Assembly (NCBI RefSeq): GCF_014633365.1
Contig: NC_068344.1
Coordinates: forward strand, 16,259,669 to 16,323,668
DNA: 64,000 nucleotides
Direction: 5' to 3'
Source: Diospyros lotus
Lineage: Eukaryota > Streptophyta > Magnoliopsida > Ericales > Ebenaceae
The stretch's first letter is position 1. Every line of letters starts with the position of its first letter. The translations under genes and the position numbers were made by a program. Positions 23,501 through 35,500 of this stretch are shown piece by piece. The notes under the pieces were generated by a model. That model had not been told where the DNA came from and searched no databases. It was given only the letters and a program-made list of their open reading frames with translations.

Positions 23501-26500
23501 CTTGAGTGAGGGAAGTTGAGTGCCTTATGAATCATCCCATGAGGCAAATAATAGGAGATTTGGCACTGCCATATGGAGGGTCATTTTCCATATTTGAGAG
23601 GATTATCATGGCACATGGCACTTGATGGGCTTGGCATCTGGCGGTTGTGGTACCTGCACCCACAAGTACTTAACTATATCCCTAGAACATGACTTAAAGG
23701 AAATTGGTCCTTATAGCTGACCTTAAACTTAGACACTATTCATAATTAAGACCATGGCAAAATTGAATTGTGCGCATGTGGCCTCCACACTTCTCATTTA
23801 AAAACTCTTATGGATTCTTTGTCCAACACTTAGTCTTCATGCTATTAAAGATATATCATGGATACATAGGTTGATTAGTACTCAACTTTTTTATCTCTCC
23901 ACTGTGCTTTGGTAAAGTAGTCACTTTCTTTTTTTGCTTTGATTCTCTCTGAACAATTTTGAGCTCATGAACTGCTGTAATCAGCTGATTTTCAAATAAC
24001 CTTTATGGACTTATAAACTATATATTCTTGTCCCTGCCTCTGTTTATTATTTATCAAATACATTCTTTATGCCTCAGCAAAGATATACTATCATGAGTGA
24101 AGCTGATATTTGTCAACAACAAGAGGAAGATGTTATGAAGATATCTACAGTGCTCTCTATTTCAAGAGTTGCCGCTGGTATCCTGCTTCGGCATTATAAT
24201 TGGTACCTTATGTTTACATGTTATTTCCTGTTGTAATTTTTTTTTTGAGATGACAGATTTTGGTGTCTTATGTTTTAATTCTAAGTATGTTTTAACATTA
24301 GTGCATTACTTGTACGTGGTTATAATTTTGCTGCTTCTGGTTAATATAAATATGAAGAAACATTAGCTTACCTGCCATTCATTCCTTGGAACTTCTTTAT
24401 TTATACCATCTTTTGGTATATTCTATGTTCTGGTGCATTTTGTTGATTTTTAAACTTTAAAGGATGTGTTTTCTCTTTGGATCATCAGGAGTGTCAGTAA
24501 AGTGCATGATGAATGGTTTGCAGATGAAGAAAAGGTCCGCAGGGCTGTTGGCTTGTTTGAAAATCCTGTTCCTCTTCCAGGTGCTGGAGAAGTAAGTGTT
24601 TTTGACATTGCTGAAAGCTTCCTACATTTATGCAAGTTGAGTTGTTGATGGTAATGTAGTTTTGCTACTTTCCAGACCTCTTTAACTGATTTTTTTACTT
24701 GTGTTTTGTTGTTGTAGATGATGTGTGGAATCTGCTTTGAAACCTATCCTCATGATAGGATGAGTGCTGCTGCTTGTGGCCATGCTTTCTGTAATGCATG
24801 CTGGCAAGGTTCTTTTGATGCACCACAATTTTCCTTCATTATTTATTATACTACAGACAATAAACCTATCTGTTTCAGGCTTGTAATATAAAAAACCCTT
24901 CCCTTTTTCATATAAAAGCTGCAGTAGATATATAGTTGAAGAGCAAATTATTTTGAAGCCAGTTATTGTTTTGCTTCTTTATATGGTTGTTAATAATTTA
25001 ATGAAAATATATTCAGTATAGTTTCCTTAATTACCCTAGGTCACATTTAGGTATTAATGTGCTATTTCCTTCCTTAATTACAGCTGGACAATATCTTATT
25101 CTTGCTTGGACATTATTTGTTTCAATTGTACTATTTTGCACCTTTGCTACCAACTTTTGGTGGCTAGAAAGTCAGTACCACAATCCTAGAGCATTTTCTC
25201 TATGTTGCTGGGCTCTGTACACCAATTTAATGACATAGAGGTTGTGCAGGATAAATTCTTCTGTACCAGACTATCCATCAAATTGAATGGGCACCTTTCC
25301 TGCAAGCATGGTTCCAATCATGGTAGCAAATTGACATGGCTTAATACTTTTAAATGCAGAAATGTGTCAGAGAATACATTTGACTATCTACAACTTAATA
25401 CTCAGAAAGACGGTTTGCTTGCCTTGTGATACCAACTAAAGTTCTAGCATTGGGTAGCCAGCTAGAGGAAGACTTTTGTAATTCAATGTTCTTTTGCATG
25501 AGAGATTGCGGGTTTGCTTCTAGCGAGGGGGAATATATAGGGATGCTTAGGTTGGTTGAGGATAGCAGTAGGCCAATAAGTGGGTTTTATCGGAAATCTT
25601 CTGTCTTCGAGTCTATTTTTTCCCCGTCGTTTTCTACTTCAAGCCAAGGGGCAAGTTTGACTAACTATGGTGGTCTCTAACTCAGAATTGGTATGTTTGT
25701 AGATAAACAATTATCTTGTTTTGAACTAGTAAACGATTTATGTAATTATGTTGAGACACCTAAAAATTTTGGTAGGAGGATGTTAGATTTATTATGATCT
25801 ATTTAGACATGTATAGAAAGTGTATATAGTCAACAGGGAATCAGGGCATTATCAAATAATTAGGGTAATTAGTATCAATTAGTCTCCTTAATTTTAGGCC
25901 TCATTCATTGTAATTAGCTTATAAATAATAGAATTGAGAGGCTATCTCTCAAGTTTTCTCTCCCACTCACTGTCACATGGTATCAGAGCCAAAGTTGAGA
26001 AAACCCTAAAAGTCTCCTGCCATGTCTCTATATCCAGCGGTAAAACCTTATTGTTTGTCTCCCTACTCACGACTACCCTAGCTTGTTGGCATTTGTTCTA
26101 GTGCCCTTTCCAAAAAAACCAACCACACCATCACCCTCGACCTTGTCTGATTGACCTACCCTTAGTGCCGCGTCACCACCAATGAAGGCAAGCTCCCCCA
26201 CCCACCACTGCACATAATTTGCTTTCGATGGAGCCTTTGGCATTGCTTCTGTCATCATCTTGCCTCCGGCCACCCTTGATTGGACCTCCGACACCTCCTC
26301 AGCTTACTTCCTTTGTCAAATCCCTTGCCTTCTACCCAAACCTATGTTACCAACGTTCCTACGCTGAAATTTCACCATGTCTGACCTCTGTAACACCATC
26401 TCAGCCCCTGGTGCTCCTATTCCAACACCTAAAGCCTTCTCTCAAACTTTGGCCGTCTCTAACCTTGGGACACGCAACATCACCACCATTAAATTGATAG

Positions 26501-29500
26501 GGTCTACCAACTATCTCTCATGGGCAGTCTTTGTCAAAATGTGGTTCAAAGGACAAGGCCAAGTTGATCATCTTACCACAAAGGCTGAAAGTGTGCCAAC
26601 AACCAGTTGGGCTAAATGGGAACAAATCTGTTGATTGATTCTTGAGATTATGAGGAAATTGGATGATGATCTCTTGGCCAAATCTTCCTAAATTAGGACA
26701 AATTTTATCTCCAGAATTTAGAAAGAAGTTTTGATTTAGATATTTCCTATTCTTGTTTTGTATCTTTGATTTCTTTATATAGTGTACAACCTATCTTTCT
26801 TTTTTGTGTATCTTTCATATATTATATTCTTCTTCCCTATTATTAGGGAATGTAATATTGAGTTCATATGATTGAGAGTAATAGAATTTTCAATTCTTCC
26901 TACATCTTTCTGATCCAATTTCTACATGATGTCAGAGCCTATTCTCTCGAATCATTAGCTGTGAGCCTTTATTGCCACGATTACTCTTTGTTTTTCCCTT
27001 CACTATTCTTGTTATCATTCCACATAATGTTTGAAATCTCTGAAACAACTTCTCTCATCTCAACAAGAGAAGCAATGACAATCGAGCAATCAACCAAAGG
27101 TGCTCCTAAAGGTGAGTTGCTAGGAATGCACCATTCATACTGCCTAGATGGTGGGAACTATCTTCAGTGGTCTCAGCTGGTGAGAATGTTTTTGAAGGGT
27201 CGGGGGAAGATTGCTCACCTCATTAGTCTAGCACCTAAGCCTTAGATCCCGCGTTTGTTGCTTGGGATGTAGAAGACTCAATGTTGATGTCATGGCTTTG
27301 GAGTTCGATGTTACCCGAGGTAAGCAAGAACTATATGTTTTTATCTACAGCTAGGGACATTTGGGAGATAGTTAAGAAGACTTACTCTAAGGTGCAAGAT
27401 ACATCGGTTGTCTATGAAATAAAGACAAAAATTAGTAGCACAAAACAAGGGTCCTTCTCTATGGCTGATTACTACAATCGGAAGGTCTTTTGTTCAAATC
27501 AAGAAAAGAATTGGAAGTTGAGGGTACACACATATTGATTATGGAGGTTCACTTGTGGACAAGAGATCTACTACAGGCTGTTGTGCATTCTTAGGAGGTA
27601 ACTTGGTGTCTTGGAGAAGTAAAAAATAGAATGTAGTGGCTCGGTCTAGTGCAAAAGCTGAGTTTCGGGTAATGGCTCTTTGGTTTATGTGAATTATTGT
27701 GGCTGAAAATTGTGCTTGATGATCTACAAATCTGTAGCCATGGTTCAATGAAGTTGTTTTGTGACAATCAATAAGCTATCAACATTGCACACAATCTAGT
27801 GCAACACGATCGCACCAAGCATGTTGAGATTGATCGCCATTTCATTAAAGAAAGTTAGACGCTGAAGAAATTTGCATACCCAATGTTTATTCAGAAAGCC
27901 AGCTAGCTGATTTATTAACAAAGGATCTTCCTATCAAGAGGTTTAAGGAGCTTGTAGGCAAGTTGGGAATGATAGATATTCATTCACCAGTTTGAGGGGG
28001 AGTGTTGATTGATTCTCAAGCTGGGAATGATAGATATTTATTTACTAGCTTGAGGGGGAGTGTTGATTGATTCTGGAGATTATGAGGAAATTGGATGATG
28101 ATCTCTTGGCTTAATCTTCCTAAATTAGAATAGATTCTATCTCCAGAATTTAGAAAGAAGTTTTGATTTAGATATTGTCACGACCCTAGGGTTTAGTTAG
28201 GGTTTAGGAAGGAATTAGGAAGGATTTGGGAGGGAAACGGGGGACAATTAGAGGGAGATATAGAGCAGAAATCAAGAGAAATGAGAGAGAACTAGGAAGA
28301 ATGAGAGGGAGAAAATATGGAGGGAAAATATGAATTCACTATATTGTTTCAACATACATTTCTCTACATGCTATGTCCTATTTATAGGCTGTTCAAGTAA
28401 TAGAATATTGTAGAACAGCACCCATGTGCACTATAACAGAATGAATAACATCTCCTAACCAACAATTCTAACTAATGGCAGCATTGCCCCTCTAATTCCT
28501 CTTGGGTCATGACAATTTTCCCTCCTTGAAAGGTTTCTTATCCCCAAGAAACTTATTACCATTGAACCGTTGTTATTCATCTGATGCCCATCTTCACCAA
28601 CTGTTTTCTTCTTCGCCTTTTCTTGTTCTCCTCTCGCATTACCCTTTTCTTTTGCTTTCTCTTTCCTTCTTTCTTAACAGAACTACGACTAGCGGCAAGC
28701 CCAAGTCTAGCCATCCACCTCTTCCTTATTGCCATTGAAAATGGTTCCAATGGAGCTGTCAATCCTGTAACCATCTCATTTCCAGGCATAAGAAGAAATT
28801 TAAACTTCTCTTTAAGCAAATCAACCTTTTTTGCAGCTGCTGTCCTGTTTTGTGTATCCGTGCCAAAGACATACGTATGAGATGTTCCAAACAAGGTGCC
28901 CGGTGCAATCCTTTCCTCCTTCTCCTCAAGTACTTGGTAAAGAGACTTTTCAAGCTCCTTCCTCTGCTGCTTCTGGACATCAATAAGATCAGCAGGGCTG
29001 TCCTCCTTCCTTGCAGCTACCATTCTGATTCTTAGTACCTCATCAGCCTCATACTCCTCCTTAGTTGTATGAACACCACCTTCCTCTTCCATGGCTACTA
29101 TATCAGCTCCTTGCACTTCTTAATGGGCAGCCTTAGGAACTCCTATGACAACATTAGTTTTGGGCCTTTCTCCAAACCGAGTACACAAGGCATTTACAAA
29201 CTGTGGCCAGCTCCATTCTACCTTTCCCCAGCTCCAATTCTGGATTTAAGCGTCTGCAACACCATCCAAATAAGCTGCAACCATTTTCACTTTCTCCCCT
29301 TCAGCTACTCGGTATTGGTAGAACGCTCGTTCACACTGCCTGATCCACCATTTAGGCCTATCTCTTTCAAATGCGGGAATGTCCATCTGCAAGCTTGGGG
29401 GTGTGGAGTGAGTTTCTCCAACTCTTCGTCTCAAGTTTTCCTCCTCTGTATCATTCATTCCTAATCTTAGGGACACATCAGCCTTAGGAATTCCTCCAAT

Positions 29501-32500
29501 CTGTCGGCTGCTTTTATTATAACATTTGGGCTGTAACGCATGCTTTTCGTTGCAACTCTCATCTCCAATCTGACTTAGGTAGGCAGAATATTCTTTTGAA
29601 AAACATTCGGCTGGAATACTAACCTGGAATTTGTATGAAAATAGGATCAAAAAATCATCCAGCTGTCTACTAAGGTCCTCAATTCCTTTTCTTGTTGCAG
29701 CAGTTCTAGCACATAGTCCTTCGGCCATCTCCTCAATTGAATTCCTTAAAAATTCACCACTACAACAGCTTGTTGATCAGCTTCCAATGACCACTTCGGA
29801 AACTTATTCCAGTACTCAAATTCAGCAACCTTAGATTCACACAAGGCTAGGTCCAAATCAGTCTTTAGTTGCTGCTGATGGCCTCCAAATCAATTACCCT
29901 TCAAACAATCTGCTGGCTCTGGATAATTTCAAAAGATAACCTGTTCTAATCAGCTTTGGAAATCTATCCGCAACTTCTGAAACTCACACTTCTACTGCGC
30001 AACTCTACAACCACAACTTTTGCTGCGCAATTACTTCCAAAGCTTGATTGAATTTGTTGGGCCTCCAAATTTATCGGAATTCAGTCATTGAAATAGCTTT
30101 GATAAATCGCCAAGACCTACTGATAATCGATCGCTTCCAAATCCGCAACCATAGCATCTTCAAGTTCAGCCAACCTAATTTTGCCTCAAACGAAATCCAC
30201 CGAGATTTGGATTTGGATCTACTTGATTAACTCAAACAAGAGTCAGCGGCTAAGGAACTGCTCGATTAATTCCATCAAGTCAGCTGAGAATTTCTCCGGA
30301 TTGAATCGCACTCCAATGCGCAGCGATTACTCAATATCCACTTCCGACCGAAGCTTCCTTCTTGCCTCAACCTCACTTTAGCAATCGAGGATCGAATTTG
30401 TTTGGCCTTCAAGTTCGCCTATTCACCGCTTCCAACTTCACCAGCATTCCGTCACTGGAACCTCACAAATCGGCCTCGATCAGCCCTATCCTGATTTGCT
30501 TTACTCCCAAGCAGCAACCGAGGTGCAGCTGATTGATTGCACCTTCAGCAATTCCGAGTCTCAGCGCAAGAAGCTGCTGGAATCACAATTGAATCGCTGC
30601 TATCCATTTCCATAGCCGAGTTTCTAGCCACGAGGCTACCACCTGCTTCGTCTTTAGCTTCTGGATTGCCTGAATTGTCTAACCTTGTTTCGCTCCTACC
30701 AATTGATCCGTAATTGACAGCCTTCCTTACGCCTGGAATCTTAGTTCCATGCTTGCCCAGACCTCTCGCTCAACTTCCAAATCTGAGTTGAGAATCACAA
30801 ACGAAATCGAGGCAATTGAGAATCGTCGCTTGCGGAATTAACTTCTGAACCGTTTTCGATCGCGCCTTCCTTCCCACCTTGGTCACATGCAGTGACCCAG
30901 ACGGGTTCCGAGAGTCGCTCGCCTCGCGTTGCTTGCAATTTCGACCCTCATTGATCTGCCAAGGACCATTGGATCTGAATTCGCCTCTGCTCCACTTCCG
31001 AAATCGCGTCTTCCTTCTCACCCAATCACCGCCAACTTCACCTTCAAAACTTAAGTCGAATCGGATTACGGAATTGGCCTCTCCTACAATTTGCCAAAAA
31101 TCGTTGGCACTGAAGCGCCTTGGCTAACTGCTACGCCTTCCTTGATCGAACAATACTTCCTGGATTTCTCAAATCAGAAGCCAATCCTTCGTCGGAATCA
31201 TTGGACTGAATGCGCTTGAATTCCGTCCACTCTACCTGAACCTCCACCTTCTATAATTGATCGACTCAGTTGTTCGATCAATTCTACCACCACTTCCGGA
31301 AATGCCTACTGCCCTCGGTCAGTGCCGTAATCTATCGCCTTCAAATTTCCGAACTCAAATTACAGCCAAGTAATCTATCGCCTTCAAATTTTCGAACTCA
31401 AATTAGGGCCAATGAATCGATCAGAATTCACTTGAAATTTGGAATCATCTTGGTTCCGCTCGGATTAAGATCAAACGCTGCATGCGTTATTTCGACTAAC
31501 AGCATAGGAACGACCTCCTCTTGCTATGATTCAATCGGTCCTGTGTCGACCTTGATCACCTCCGTTGTGGCTTCCCAAGCACTGGAAATCGCCTGGTTTG
31601 TCAGAATGTGCTTCCAGTGACCAACTTACAGTGATCGAACTACCGGTTTCGTTGGAATCTCAGTTGAGAATCGTTGGCTCTGATACCAAATGTCATGACC
31701 CTAGGGTTTAGCTAGGGTCTAGGAAGGAATTAGGAAGGATTTGGGAGGGAAACGGGGGAGAATTAGAGAGAGATATAGAGCAGAAATCAAGAGAAATGAG
31801 AGAGAACAAGGAAGAATGAGAGGGAGAAAATATGGAGGGAAAATATGAATTCACTATATTGTTTCAGCATACATTTCTCTACATGCTATGTCCTATTTAT
31901 AGGCTGTTCAAGTAATAGAATATTGTAGAACAGCACCCATGTGCACTATAACAGAATGAATAGCATCTCCTAACCAACAATTGTAACTAATGGCAGCATT
32001 GCCCCTTTAATTCCTCTTGGGTCATGACAGATATTTCCTATTCTTGTTTTTGTATCTTTGATTTCTTCGTATAGTGTAAGCATATCTTTCTCTTTTGTGT
32101 ATCTTTCCTATATTACATTCTTCTTCCCTATTAATAGGGAATGTAAGATTGAGTTCATACGATTGAGAGTAATAGAATTTCAGTTCTTCCTACATCTTTC
32201 TGATCCAATTTCTACAAAATTAGTGCCCAGTTGTGCAACATCCTATGGCAATCCATTGATCCGTCGGTCTTGCAGCTCTTTCACCCCTTTGAAACCTATG
32301 TTGAAGTATGGAAGGGAGCAGAAGAGTGCTATATCAATGATATCCAACGCTTGTATATTGTGGCTTTTGTTAGAATTAGTAGTATAATTATAATTATTAT
32401 ATGTTTGTGTTTTATTTTGTAATTAGGATAAGCCTATAGGTGTTTAATACCCGTTATATCTATTATAAATAACAAGCTAAGAGAGACTAATCTCTTAAGT

Positions 32501-35500
32501 TTTTCTCTCATAATTATTTTCTTACATGGTATCAGAGCCACCGGTGAGAAAAACCCTAGCTGTCACTGTGTATCTTTTTCCAGCGACTGTCAAACCCTAG
32601 CCGTCACCGTCACTGCCCAATACTAGAACCCCACTGTCCGGCCACCATTGGATAACACCGCCACCACCATAGGGTTCGCAGCCACTAGATCGGCCGACAG
32701 CAGAAGACTTGCCGCCGCCGGACCACCCACGTGCCGCCGCCACTTGCTGCCTCCATCTCCACGCGTTGGCGTGTACAGCGCGTTCGCCGACTAATCTTCT
32801 CCGGTTTCTCCAAATTTGATCTCCGGCGAGTCCTCAAGCCACTTTTGGTGTCGAAACCCTCGCTATGTCTAATTTCAGTGACACCGTTTCTGCCGGTGAT
32901 ATTCCCGCTCCGGCACTTGTTGCCCGTGCTGCCTCTCAATCCTTTACTGTCTCCAATCTTGGGACAACCAATATTACCGTTGTCAAGTTGATAGGGTCAG
33001 CCAATTATCTCTCATGGGCAGACTCTGTCAAAATGTGGTTCAAAGGGCAAGGGCAAGCGGATCCATCTTACCACAAAGGCTGAAAGTGTGCCATAAGCGA
33101 ATCGGGCTAGATGGGAACAAGTTGATGTCTAGTTATGTAGCTTCCTATGGTAGTCTATTGATCCTTCCATCATGCAACTCTTTCGCCCATTTGAAACTTG
33201 TGTTGATGTGTGTGGAAGGAAGCTGAAGAGTGTTATACAAACGACATCCAACATTTGTACATTGTGGTTTCTAATATCAAGAATCTCAAGCAGGAGTCAT
33301 CCATGGAATCTTATTTGGGGCAGGTTTGGGCTCTCATGCAAGAATTTGATGCTCTTCTTCCTCTCATTATGACCCGCACCGAATAGATTGCTCAACAAGA
33401 GAAGTTTTTTATGGTTATTGCTCTCTCCGGTCTGAAACCTGAGTTTGACGCCATGAGGCATCTAATCTTGACCATCTCTATTAGCCCTACCATGAAGGAC
33501 TCTTTCAAAAGGTTATTGAATATGACAAGTGCACATGGTATGCCCTCTTCTTCTCATGTTGTTCCTCCAATTGAATCTTCAGCTCTTGTGTCTCAGGCTT
33601 CCACCGTAGGAGGAAATAGAGGATGCAATAATAATCGCTCACGTCCACAGTATACCTTTTGTAAGAAACTGGGTCGTCTTGAGGACAAATGCTGGAAGAA
33701 ACATGGTCGGCCAACTACTCCACCTACATCATCTACTAGTGCAGCTCATGTATTTTAGAGCGATCCTACTTCTACTCAATCTCCACCAGGTTCGCAATTG
33801 GTACCTATGTCTGCAGTTGAGTATGATGCCTTCCTGAAGTTCCAGGCCACCCGGCAGTCTCATCCTAGAATCCCGTTGCTTGTGTTGCTCAAGGCTCATT
33901 TGTTAGTCCTTAGATTATAGATTCTGGCACCACTGACCATATGTGGTAATGAATTTCTTTTCTCCTCACTTACCTATTCTGATACCTTGCCTATTGTTAC
34001 CCTGGCTGATGGTACCAAAACTGCAGTTAAAGGAATCGACCAAATCTCACCCACCACGTCTTCCTCATTAAATTCTATTTTATATGTTCCTGATAGTCCT
34101 TTTAATTTGATTTCAGTTAACTAACTCACCAAAACCCTTAATTGTTATGTTATCTTTACTTCTACCTCTGTTCGTGTTCAAGACCAGGGTATGGGGCAGA
34201 CTATTGGCGTCGGGCATGAGTCACAGGGTCACTATTATCTTGCTATGCCTAGTTCGCCGGTAGCTTGCACCAATGTCGCTTCCCCAGATCTTCTCCAATA
34301 TCGTCTTGGTCATCCCAGCCTCTCCAAACTGAAGAATTAGTTCCTGGTTTGTCGTCATTGTCCATGCTTAATTGTGAGTCGTGTCAGCGTGGTAAATGCG
34401 CTCGTAATTCTTTTTCTCGTAACATTCCTGACTTTGGAAATAATTAATCTATGGGTTTTAAGGTGATTTATTAAGTTATGTGCGGTTTTGAGGAAATTTA
34501 TGGAAAACGGTAGATATTGACAAGCGTTTTGAGATGAGATTTATGACGTTGAAAGAAATTAAAATGGGAATAGTTTTGGGTACAACTGTGATGCTGCCTA
34601 AAAATCGAATGATCGTAAGCGACTTTTAGAAAGTCAACAGAATCCTGAGAGGGCTTCGGTTTTATGTAAAGATCAACCCTGAAGTGGTTTCAGGATGAAA
34701 CAAAAGTTCTGTGAGGACATTGGGGTAAAAACGTACTTATCGAGTAAACCTTGAGTTATTAATCTTAGAATTTCGGTATTTTAATCCAAATGAAATTTGT
34801 ATTTGAGGATGCAATTGCAATGTGCAAAGGTTGAAGTGAGAGTAAGAACATAACTTATGGATTTATATGTAATTTTAATTATATAATAAATTATATATGT
34901 ATAAAATGTATATATATATGTGTGTGTGCGTGTGTAGTGAGGCATATATTATATGGGTGTGCAGATAAGCTCTATAATATGTATATATACGTGTGGCCAA
35001 GTCTGTGGGTGCACTTGAGGAGTATTTTATAATATACTATATAATGCATAGATATATATAAAATTTTGTGCGTGTTGGCCAAGCTTCTGAGAAGCTTCAT
35101 GGCCTAGAATTGTTGCAAATATAATATGTATATGTAAGGAGTGGCGGCTAAGGCAATTGCGACTATAAATAAAATGGAGAGGAGAGATGAAATTGGAGAA
35201 TCAAGAAGATGGAGGGAGAGCTTAGGCAAAGAGTTGGGAAAAGAAAGAAGCAGAGAGCTTCGCGAGAGAAAGAGAGAGGGAGAGGGGTGGCCGGTGGCGG
35301 TCGACCGGCGTTAGCGGCAACGGCGAGCGGTGGGCTGAAGTAGCGGAAGCATCAGCGGCTGGGCACGACCGAAGGTGGCCTGGAATGGCCGAATTTGGCC
35401 ATGGCAATAGCAGCTTCAAGCTGTTGTGCAACGGCGACCATGGCGGTGATGGCAACAAGGCAGTAGGTGAGCACGACCGTGGGCGACCGTAGGGGCATGC

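Larger units (their letters stand above)
28176..32029 (-). mobile_element. Non-autonomous gag-only LTR element C, nested in the LTR of B
   Basis: Two 339-bp LTRs (28176-28514 and 31691-32029) differ at about 10 positions with no gaps (about 97% identical by eye). A perfect GATAT duplication flanks it (28171-28175, 32030-32034). It is 3854 bp, has a primer site (31676-31688) and polypurine tract on the minus strand, a Ty3-like gag remnant and no pol. The LTR end GGGTCATGACA and the gag motif [14 protein letters not shown] resemble those of the Ty3/gypsy element in intron 1, which suggests mobilisation by a relative of it. Confidence 0.92.
26629..32216 (+). mobile_element. Deletion-derivative copia element B, nested in A1
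   Basis: 5' LTR 26629-26926; internal 26927-28060; 3' LTR 28061-28175 resuming 32035-32216 after element C. Flanks AAATC and AAATT agree at 4 of 5. Without C it is only about 1.7 kb: gag joins directly to the end of RNase H, so protease, integrase, RT and most of RNase H are deleted. The LTRs are about 93% similar by eye. Confidence 0.9.
28061..32216 (+). repeat. 3' LTR of element B, split by element C
   Basis: Left part 28061-28175, right part 32035-32216, interrupted by element C and one copy of its GATAT duplication. Total length is about 297 bp, matching the 5' LTR. Confidence 0.9.
25781..32367 (+). mobile_element. 5' part of copia element A1, interrupted by B (with C)
   Basis: A1 consists of 5' LTR 25781-25977, leader, and gag 26377-26628, resuming at 32217-32367 after element B. 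At 32367 it meets the 5' LTR of A2, which appears to have inserted into A1's gag. The rest of A1, including pol and 3' LTR, is not in the window. Confidence 0.82.
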
